Shown here piece by piece: positions 41,501-47,585 of a stretch of DNA of 47,585 bases (the first letter of the stretch is position 1; each line of letters opens with the position of its first letter). The notes below the pieces were generated by a model. The model made no database searches. It saw only the letters and a list, made by a program, of their open reading frames with translations, and was not told the DNA's origin. Both the position numbers and the translations under genes were made by a program. Source of the stretch: a virus; the IMG/VR virus record IMGVR_UViG_3300036846_000035, positions 1 to 47,585 of that record. One strand, given 5' to 3'.

Positions 41501-43974
41501 GTTCATATTCCCATAGAACTAAACTAGCAGAGGCAGCAGGTATAAATGATTATAAGGGTACAGCTGAACAGAATGAACATATACTTTCTACTTTGAGTGG
41601 CAGTGATGTGAATGGTACTGCTGCAAGGACTCTTATAAGAAAGTCTGCTACTAATAAGCAGGCTAAGAATGTTAAGGGTAATGCAGTTAATCCTACTCCA
41701 GTTACTAACACAGTAACAGCAGGAAGCACCGCACAGCCTGTATCAGGTAATGTACAACCAGTAACAGGTAGACCTAATGGGAGTAATCAAGCAGGAGGAG
41801 TAACTCCTACAGGTGGTTCAGTAACTCCTGCTCAGGGTAGAACAATGCCTACATTCTCAACTGATAGTAATGACTATTACAATGAAGGCATTAAGAATGG
41901 ATGGATTACTCCACCTGCACAGGACTTTGGTACACAGAGGTTACCTAATACTACAGTAACAGCTAATACTCCGGCTCCAGTAGATAGCACAGCAAGAGCA
42001 GGTAACGAACCTACTTGGCAGGAAAGAAAAGCAGCAGCAGAGAAGAACAATGTGTGGGATGCTTATTGGAATAATTACAATAGCTACTTAGCTAAGGCTA
42101 GAGCTACACCACGTAAGGTATATCATAATCCCACAGGTGATTGGCAGAAGTTCAATACACAGAACATAGTTAATGGTACTGTAACAGACCCAAATACAGG
42201 AGACATATATACAGTTAAGAACCATAGGGTTGTAGGAAAGAACCCCAAAGGCTCACCACTTAATCGTAATACAGAACCATATAACTTCAAGGGTAATGGT
42301 AGAGTAGGTGGCTTTGCTACAGGAGGTACGTTAAGTAGGTCTAAGGCAAGGCAGATGTTACATGATGGTACAGCACATGGACAGCCTATTACTGAAAAGC
42401 AGAGGAAGTACTTTGGGTATATATCCAATAAGAAGGCTATGGGTGGTAACATGACTGATGCAGAGGTAGAAGGTGGAGAGATAATGCAAGCACCAGGAAA
42501 GAAACCACAGAGAGTATATGGACCTAAGCATGAGGATGGTGGAGTAATGGTTAATGCTCCAGTAGGTACTAAGGTATTCTCTGATAGGCTACAGGTAGAT
42601 GGTAAAACTATGGCTGATAGGAAGATAGCTAGAGAAAAGGCTTTAGCTAAGTTGGAGAAGGCACTTAATGCAGATCCTACTAATAAGATACTTAAGAGTA
42701 CTGCTGAAAGAATGCATGAGACTATAAAGATGGAAGAGTCACAGGATATGAACTTACAGAACTATGCTAATAACAATTACCAACAGCCTCAAATGGGTGA
42801 CCAAGAAAACTCACAAGAAGATATGGGTGAGTCTACTGAAGAAGCAGCATATGGCAAGTACTTAGGAATGTATGATGGCACAGGAGTATATGCAGGAGGT
42901 ACCGGAGATAATGGTATAGACTTCAACACAGAAGTACCTAGATATCCAGGGTTATCATTGGCTCTGAATGATGATTATAACTATCCTGTTAGTAGATACG
43001 ATCCTTCCTTTGGAAGTAGCTTCTACCCTTATGGACTACAGAAAGAACCTACAATGGCTCCCTTAGTAGGAGAAGTTCCTAATCTAAGAAAAACACTGGC
43101 TCTTAGCCTTGACAGTCCAGAGAGTATACCATTAGGTCAGGCAGGATATGCAGGTAGCTATAATCTAAATGCTAGGCATCCATCATCAGTACCAATGTTT
43201 GGTAAGCAAACCTTTAAGCTACCTGGTTTTGATGAGGCAGGTAATATACAGTATGGAGATGTAGCAGGTACTAGTGGTATACCATCTAGAAATACTAGTA
43301 ATAGTAATAAGAACCCATATGCTTTTAAACCAGGACTAGGAGACTACATAGGAGGTCTAGGTGCTATAGCTGGACCAGTAATGGGATTGATGAATACTGA
43401 AGCTAACAGAAGAGCTACTGAAGCTAATGCTAGGACTAATAGATATCAGGGAGTAGGTCAGAGAGCTATAGATGCTTGGAGAGCTGCTCAAGGTTATGCT
43501 TATAATGACTATGGAGAAGATATAAGAGACATAGCTACTAAGTATAACACTTTGGGTGCTAATTATAGAGCAGGAGCAAGCTCTGTTAATACTCTTAGAG
43601 GAGTACTGCCTATGTTAACAGCAGGACAGACAGGAGAGGACTTAAAGGCTAGGGAGTTATACGGAAGAAGGATGGAAGATCTATTAGGTAAGGAAGGTGA
43701 AGCTACATACAGACAAGATGTAGACCAAGCTAGAGGAGCTACAGCTATAGATGAGGCTAAAGCACAGGATATTGATGCCTACTTCAGTAGTAGAGGACAG
43801 AACCTTGAGGATATAGCAGGTGGTGTACAGAATATAGGAGCACTGTTTAATAAGACTAGAGAGAATCAAACGAATATGAATCTTATATCCCAGTTATCTA
43901 AGTATGGATTAGGGTTTGATAACAATGGTAACCTTGTAGATATAAATACAATAAGAAATAAAAAGACTACATAA
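38509..43974 (+). CDS. Giant internal (cargo) protein with GG boxes and basic peptide
   Basis: The 1821-aa protein is likely packed in the capsid. It has recurring short boxes: KYQDGTGGGGM (14-24), KKKYQDGG (543-550), AKGGWIKK (711-718), MGGIMFANGG (766-775), GGIMRYADGG (931-940) and FATGG (1269-1273). A basic segment lies at 717-764 (GTKGKCTPM at 727-735, then KTFHKIARNRKKKGKH). Residues 1278-1304 follow a K-A-x-x-M-L-x-D-G-x-A-H-G-x-P-x-T-x-K-Q-x-x-Y-F-G pattern, and 1319-1361 an EVEGGE ... GPKHEDGG ... FSDRL module. The last 350 residues are helical. Role in genome ejection or defence is inferred. Confidence 0.6.
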   Translation: MPSRKKHWTSGILKYQDGTGGGGMLPMSHSLATNYGDIDRFKLLAEAQAKAVQDAKTQQINEQAQFGQGPKGSTVQQWNPVSARTKLQRAALNPVTAAKALADKGTLPENYGDRNVLDYATDVINPATYVKAGSDVLSGTGEALSAGNLSDFAMGVAKAGQGAMQVLPAVHDLGEALSNASHPLLNTIPYLNSNTIGTYAKAAVLGGANEFADEFSKTPGLSSLYKKAAYNVGKMSASAARDISELNVSDVLGKKATRYTGAIGSAEEGNRNLLRNYIYGDTRGFKKSGLPLTGLGKYTDMYGDIPKYQMDAEHFGPISSRDIPYSFREKYGIHYNATKEDIDKLLDEHGGTLYAGVDEHESPINPNDNIAGHVGYITRAEDGTHMYRSQDLWKFNPEDYNKKWYSPFDEDYLKEMKNDDPEKFSVRKDAYVNKYLGDYIKPMQSSLMDKAGKPFALLHETPINYVKRETPLPSEQFNPSYKSGTIDITKKPWEEEGTMTEEEMDRLDREWETTHGGYRPGSYRGPDEELKPIFSLGLGGIMKKKYQDGGDMTFTPIGNGVPFTPTGYTNLAATQESLGWSPISTTSTSTRSNSSGGMNNALAGSVSGIMGSLLSLMDKPEVASQQPLVNPMTMRAMFSPYAFGGSVQDLSDDEMNQVQQFADQNGVTVEDALNYINTQMYQNQTADMPQTYDQEDGSPDESDMASAPQFAKGGWIKKAAASIKRRGTKGKCTPMSKPGCTGRALALAKTFHKIARNRKKKGKHAMGGIMFANGGIVPPGRAAYNASNYIAFGDQGKAAYDLGWTPISVNKDGTGTYTNSYAGANRVYGSDTNKDNIGNPVGSMQVDVNKNGLFNMYTVDNSGNRVGGNNNYIMWQRPFSEVNDYFTNNMVRARATTIPESSIAKETTPGLLPTDASTEMRNRAGQLRALGGIMRYADGGYTGGDDTVGITHIPRQFHLINPQLDKSGSVPVSTATPNLGATNTPSIVDYLKSKGLDSSYSHRTKLAEAAGINDYKGTAEQNEHILSTLSGSDVNGTAARTLIRKSATNKQAKNVKGNAVNPTPVTNTVTAGSTAQPVSGNVQPVTGRPNGSNQAGGVTPTGGSVTPAQGRTMPTFSTDSNDYYNEGIKNGWITPPAQDFGTQRLPNTTVTANTPAPVDSTARAGNEPTWQERKAAAEKNNVWDAYWNNYNSYLAKARATPRKVYHNPTGDWQKFNTQNIVNGTVTDPNTGDIYTVKNHRVVGKNPKGSPLNRNTEPYNFKGNGRVGGFATGGTLSRSKARQMLHDGTAHGQPITEKQRKYFGYISNKKAMGGNMTDAEVEGGEIMQAPGKKPQRVYGPKHEDGGVMVNAPVGTKVFSDRLQVDGKTMADRKIAREKALAKLEKALNADPTNKILKSTAERMHETIKMEESQDMNLQNYANNNYQQPQMGDQENSQEDMGESTEEAAYGKYLGMYDGTGVYAGGTGDNGIDFNTEVPRYPGLSLALNDDYNYPVSRYDPSFGSSFYPYGLQKEPTMAPLVGEVPNLRKTLALSLDSPESIPLGQAGYAGSYNLNARHPSSVPMFGKQTFKLPGFDEAGNIQYGDVAGTSGIPSRNTSNSNKNPYAFKPGLGDYIGGLGAIAGPVMGLMNTEANRRATEANARTNRYQGVGQRAIDAWRAAQGYAYNDYGEDIRDIATKYNTLGANYRAGASSVNTLRGVLPMLTAGQTGEDLKARELYGRRMEDLLGKEGEATYRQDVDQARGATAIDEAKAQDIDAYFSSRGQNLEDIAGGVQNIGALFNKTRENQTNMNLISQLSKYGLGFDNNGNLVDINTIRNKKTT

Positions 43975-46727
43975 TGGGTAGGTATTATAGAACAGCTAGG
44001 TCTCTGCCGGTAGACTATATGTTTAATGTGAATACTCCTCTTATGGAGAAGGTAGTACAGGCTAATGATGAAGGCATCACTAATCTACTACAACAGGCAG
44101 ATACTGATAAAGCAGCTACATACTTTGACTATGCTCCACAGGATGCTGCAATGGCACAGGGTATACAAAAGGACTATGCTAACAAAATAGATTATGCTAC
44201 CAATCAGCTTAGGGGTAACTATGCTAATTGGAGAAATCAAATGGCACCAGTTAGGGCACTCACTGACCAGCTTACTAATGATTATAGAACAGGAGCTATT
44301 TCTAAGATAGCAGGTAATGCTGCGGCTAGACAACAGTACTTTGCTCAGGCAGATGCTATGGGTAAGTTATACAATGAGTCTAAAGTAGGAGAAGAGAAAG
44401 GATTACCACAGGACTATGTAGAGTTATTCAAAGCTAAGTGGGATAGGGATTACAAAGGAGCATTTAATCAGGCTAGTAATACATGGAATACATACCAGGG
44501 AGGTGTAGTACCAAGGTATCATAATGTTAATAAAGAGTTGGAAGATGGTCTAGATAAGGTTCTTGCAGATGAGGGATATACTCACACTAAAGATCCTTAT
44601 GGTAATAGTATGTATATGAGGGAGGAAGAACATACATGGAAACAAATCTCTCCACAGAAGTTATTAGAAGCTATGAAGGCTAATATAACTCCCGAAATGC
44701 AGGATTACTTAGCCCAAATGTCAACAGTAGGAGTAGTAAATCCAAAATCATTACAAGGAGACCCTTATAAGTATGACCCACATACTATTACTCCAGATGA
44801 ACAGGCAATCCTAACAGCTAAGGGTGCTACTTTAGCTGCTGCACAGAAGGATAGTAAGCATTATAGTAAAGACCAGTTAGCTGCACTGCAGCAAGACATT
44901 GATGATACTAAGAAATCATTTCTAGTTAAAGATGACTTACATTGGAATACTGATAACTACTTTGCAGGACCAATGTTACATCTGCTTAATAAGTATAGTG
45001 GAGGTAATGTAGATAAGCATAGTATATTATGGTCAGAAGATCCCGTACAGACTAAGAGATTTGAGGTAGCACATGCAGATGCTAGAGCTGCTGCTGACCT
45101 TAATCTTAGAGCGCAACAGTTCCAGTATCAGAAAGACCATGATAAGATAACAGACTTCATGAAGCAAGAGGAGATAGATAATCAGCAGGTAGGTAACTAT
45201 GGAGGAGGTACTAAGAGTGTTGGAGGAGGTGCAGGTACTCTGGGACCACAGCAGTTCCCTACTAATACTATGCTATCAACTAAGTCTGCACATGACTTAG
45301 CAGGATTACCTAAGACACCAGGAGGTAGAGATCAGCTATCAGTGGATGGATTAAATGAAGCTGTTGCTACAGCTAAGAATAACTATGCTAAAGCTTCACA
45401 GCAATATATTGTTGCTCAACAACAGCTTAGAAGCCTACCAAATACACCTGCCAATGCAGCTCTAATAGCCGCAGCACAGAATAGTTCTGACCAAGCAGTA
45501 GCTAACATGAAACAGTATCAGAATGATGCAGCTTATGCTAGTGGACAAATCAATGTTACTACAGGTATGGTATTAGGTAATCAGTTAGGTAAGACTCCTG
45601 GAGATACTTTCTCTACTCAGGATGCAGATATGTATAAGAAGTATAGTGCTAATAGCGAGGCAGGATATAAAGACCTTGGCAAGCAGATACAGACTCTTAA
45701 CAATTATCTAATGACTCATGCAGGTGCTGGGTCAACACCTAAGTCTCAAATGGCAGTAGGTATAAATGATATAGAGGCTGCTAGGACTAAGAGAGACCAG
45801 TTGATGGATGAACAAACTCACTACTTAGATGTTAAGAAGAGAGTTAAGACAGCTACAGATAATGTATATACTTCAACTAGGAATACTACTGATGTAGGTG
45901 CTACAGCAGCATCACTCCGTAGAAATGATAGTTACTTTATAACACATGCTATGCAAGCTGATGGTGAAGGTAATACTATAAGAGATATGGGAACTATGCA
46001 ACCCATAGGAGATAAGACAGACATATCTGATGTTGTAGGTACTCAAGGTAAGACTGGATATAGTATGAGTTTAGTAGGAGAGAATAATCTAAATGACTAT
46101 CTTCAAAAGTATGGTGGAGAGATGTATGTAACAGATATTAAACAGCATGGTTTGACCAACAATGGTAGACCAGTAGCAGTAATGTCATTCAGAGACCCTA
46201 ATGGTCTACTTAATGGTAAGAGATTCTTAGTAGACCTTAATCCTAATGTGAGTAACATAGCAGGAATGAGGTTAGCTAACTCAACTGATGGAGGTGTGTC
46301 TAAATTAGGCTATGATATACTTAATCCTACTAAGACTGATGTACTATATCAGGTAGAGAATGGACTCAAACCTATAATGCAGGGAGGTACAACAGGTACA
46401 CCTGGTACTAATTCGGCTACCTTTCCAGTGATGGTAAATGTACCATCATCAGGAGGTAATCAACGTGTACCATTAAGTGTAACAGCTTCGGCTAACTACA
46501 GTAATAAAGGAGGATGGCTGTATACTGTAAGCATAAATCAACAGCAGCCAGATGGTAGTGTTAAACCAGTACCTCTTCAAAAGCTAAAGGAAGTGGATGG
46601 AAAGATAGTACCAGATAATAGTAGCAAGATACCAGGTCTATTCAGTACTCCAGATGATATAGCTGAAACTGTATCTTTAAACGAACAACGTTATCAACAA
46701 GCACAGAACCAAGTAAAAAGTAGATAA
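43974..46727 (+). CDS. Large internal (cargo) virion protein
   Basis: The 917-aa protein is mostly helical with long Gln/Ala-rich stretches, such as YAPQDAAMAQGIQKDYANK near 52-70 and residues 470-530 with many Asn and Gln. The last 120 residues appear beta-rich. There is no signal peptide and no clear enzyme motif. It is coupled by TAATG overlaps to both giant neighbours and is probably one of the proteins filling the head around the DNA or released at infection. I cannot name a family. Confidence 0.6.
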   Translation: MGRYYRTARSLPVDYMFNVNTPLMEKVVQANDEGITNLLQQADTDKAATYFDYAPQDAAMAQGIQKDYANKIDYATNQLRGNYANWRNQMAPVRALTDQLTNDYRTGAISKIAGNAAARQQYFAQADAMGKLYNESKVGEEKGLPQDYVELFKAKWDRDYKGAFNQASNTWNTYQGGVVPRYHNVNKELEDGLDKVLADEGYTHTKDPYGNSMYMREEEHTWKQISPQKLLEAMKANITPEMQDYLAQMSTVGVVNPKSLQGDPYKYDPHTITPDEQAILTAKGATLAAAQKDSKHYSKDQLAALQQDIDDTKKSFLVKDDLHWNTDNYFAGPMLHLLNKYSGGNVDKHSILWSEDPVQTKRFEVAHADARAAADLNLRAQQFQYQKDHDKITDFMKQEEIDNQQVGNYGGGTKSVGGGAGTLGPQQFPTNTMLSTKSAHDLAGLPKTPGGRDQLSVDGLNEAVATAKNNYAKASQQYIVAQQQLRSLPNTPANAALIAAAQNSSDQAVANMKQYQNDAAYASGQINVTTGMVLGNQLGKTPGDTFSTQDADMYKKYSANSEAGYKDLGKQIQTLNNYLMTHAGAGSTPKSQMAVGINDIEAARTKRDQLMDEQTHYLDVKKRVKTATDNVYTSTRNTTDVGATAASLRRNDSYFITHAMQADGEGNTIRDMGTMQPIGDKTDISDVVGTQGKTGYSMSLVGENNLNDYLQKYGGEMYVTDIKQHGLTNNGRPVAVMSFRDPNGLLNGKRFLVDLNPNVSNIAGMRLANSTDGGVSKLGYDILNPTKTDVLYQVENGLKPIMQGGTTGTPGTNSATFPVMVNVPSSGGNQRVPLSVTASANYSNKGGWLYTVSINQQQPDGSVKPVPLQKLKEVDGKIVPDNSSKIPGLFSTPDDIAETVSLNEQRYQQAQNQVKSR

Positions 46728-47585
46728 TGGCTCTAGCACAAAGAAAACCAGTAACAGCTCCACTACAAGCTGTAGATATACTATCAGGTGCACAGGGGGG
46801 TTATACAACCCCCTTTAGTGATACTGGTACACAGTCTAATACAGTATCCCCAGGTATAGATCCCAGTCAGTATGAGTACCTAAATGTTACAGGTCTAACA
46901 GGAGCTAGTGAGGCAGGGTTAGGTAAGCTTAATGCAGAGAAGCAACCTTGGTATAGTCAACTAGGAAGAGCAGGTATACAGTTCACTGCTAATATGGTAG
47001 CATCAGTAGGGCAAGGACTGGCTGATACATTTGATATGCACTCTGCCTACCAGAATATGATGGGAAGTGGTAGCTATGACAGTCATCTCTTTGGTTTGAG
47101 TTCAAGAGATATGGCTACATGGGCTGAAGGAGTATCAAGAAGGAACCAAATATATGAAAAAGATCCTGGAGGGGTACACCCTTTTGACTCTGGATGGTGG
47201 ATGAATCAGTTAGCTAGTTCAGGTACTAGCCTAGGCATGGCTATAGAAGCTGGAGCAACATCATTTGGTATAGAAGCTCTAACAGAGGGTATGGGTACTG
47301 AAATGGTAATGGGTAAGTTTGCTAATCTAATGAGTAGGTTAAAAGGAGTAGTAAAAGGCTCAGAAGATATAGCAGAATTAGCTAAAGCAGCAGAAGGGTT
47401 TAAATCAATGTCAGCAGCATACATAGGTCTCAATAGGTATGCAGAGTCTAAGATGGAAGCTAGACAAACCTTTGACCAAACAAAGGAAGAGTTAGCAGGT
47501 CTTGTTAATCCTGATGGTACTAGGAAATATACTGACCAGCAGGTAGATCAGTTCTCAAGAGCAGGAGCAGAGAAGGATTTCCATT
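46727..47585 (+). CDS. Cargo-type virion protein, N-terminal part (cut by window end)
   Basis: The ATG at 46727 shares its A with the previous stop (TAATG), and the frame is open to the window edge, giving at least 286 residues. The visible part starts MALAQRKPVTAPLQAVDIL, then becomes Gly/Ala/Ser-rich with helical stretches (FTANMVASVGQGLADTF, SLGMAIEAGATSFGIEAL) that could be hydrophobic or amphipathic. A terminator-like hairpin lies near its start (46794-46815). It continues past the window, so size and domain set are unknown. A very large ejected protein is likely given its neighbours. Confidence 0.65.
   Translation, partial: MALAQRKPVTAPLQAVDILSGAQGGYTTPFSDTGTQSNTVSPGIDPSQYEYLNVTGLTGASEAGLGKLNAEKQPWYSQLGRAGIQFTANMVASVGQGLADTFDMHSAYQNMMGSGSYDSHLFGLSSRDMATWAEGVSRRNQIYEKDPGGVHPFDSGWWMNQLASSGTSLGMAIEAGATSFGIEALTEGMGTEMVMGKFANLMSRLKGVVKGSEDIAELAKAAEGFKSMSAAYIGLNRYAESKMEARQTFDQTKEELAGLVNPDGTRKYTDQQVDQFSRAGAEKDFH
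46794..46815 (+). terminator. Terminator-like hairpin inside coding sequence
   Basis: GGGGGTT (46796-46802) pairs with AACCCCC (46807-46813) around ATAC, with A-T and G-T pairs extending it to 46794-46815. Only three T follow. It lies 67 bases inside the last gene. It resembles the true terminator at 14592-14616 but may be weak; it could act as an attenuator for the gene or just encode Gly-Gly-Tyr-Thr-Thr-Pro. Confidence 0.4.

Noticed and set aside
1-47585. Stop-codon recoding (TAG or TGA read as sense), as in some crAss-like phages
   Set aside because: TAG, TGA and TAA each end genes with the next start close by, and frames are intact with the standard code.
1-47585. Integrase, insertion sequence or host-like accessory island
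   Set aside because: No transposase, recombinase or terminal repeats seen; gene order is a continuous structural operon.

Overview
The window reads as one long late (virion) transcription unit of a double-stranded DNA tailed phage infecting a Bacteroidetes host, most likely a crAss-like phage (Crassvirales). All 39 genes I can support lie on the + strand, with almost no non-coding space. The crAss-like reading rests on recognising, from memory and not from a search, the terminase, the Gln-rich portal, the major capsid protein, the HU/IHF-like protein, the ring protein, the giant muzzle protein and the huge internal cargo proteins in the expected order. Bacteroidetes signs are the lack of Shine-Dalgarno sequences, TAnnTTTG motifs in front of some starts, a DUF1573-like protein and Bacteroidetes-style leader peptides. 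The genetic code looks standard, since TAA, TAG and TGA all end genes.

Layout. 1-307: non-coding leader, unusually G+C-rich and full of stem potential in its first 190 bases. 308-3270: eight small genes (winged-helix-like, Cys-rich zinc-ribbon-like, DUF1573-like and unknowns). 3271-3390: a gap holding a 16-bp plus 6-bp stacked hairpin. 3391-3597: a two-TM protein. 3601-8620: large terminase, a 76-aa Acb2/Tad1-hairpin-like protein, and portal. 8635-8673: a perfect 18-bp inverted repeat. 8709-14567: scaffold-like acidic protein, major capsid protein, two connector or head proteins and a Cys-containing surface protein, closed by a clear intrinsic terminator at 14592-14616. 14630-30016: about 15 kb of appendage and receptor-binding proteins (Cys-rich Ig/FN3-like proteins, repeat-rich fibres, tailspikes, NWS-type beta-repeat proteins). 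30018-30278: a lipoprotein with a C-terminal TM segment, the layout of a one-protein spanin (u-spanin). 30365-38519: PD-(D/E)XK nuclease, connector/ring proteins, HU/IHF-like protein and muzzle. 38509-47585: three very large internal (cargo) proteins, the last cut by the window edge.

How they work together. Terminase pumps DNA through the portal into a shell assembled from scaffold and capsid protein. Adaptor, ring and muzzle proteins build the short tail. The cargo proteins are probably packed inside and released into the cell. The appendage block supplies interchangeable host-recognition parts, three of which share a short N-terminal motif that may dock them to a common site. The spanin would fuse the inner and outer membranes at lysis. 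No endolysin, integrase, tRNA, CRISPR array or insertion sequence was seen.

Most notable points: the Acb2-like candidate anti-CBASS sponge between terminase and portal; the u-spanin; a tailspike with a Sec-type signal peptide; the shared docking motif; the basic KCTPM-type peptide and GG-rich boxes in the 1821-aa cargo protein; and three structured intergenic elements.
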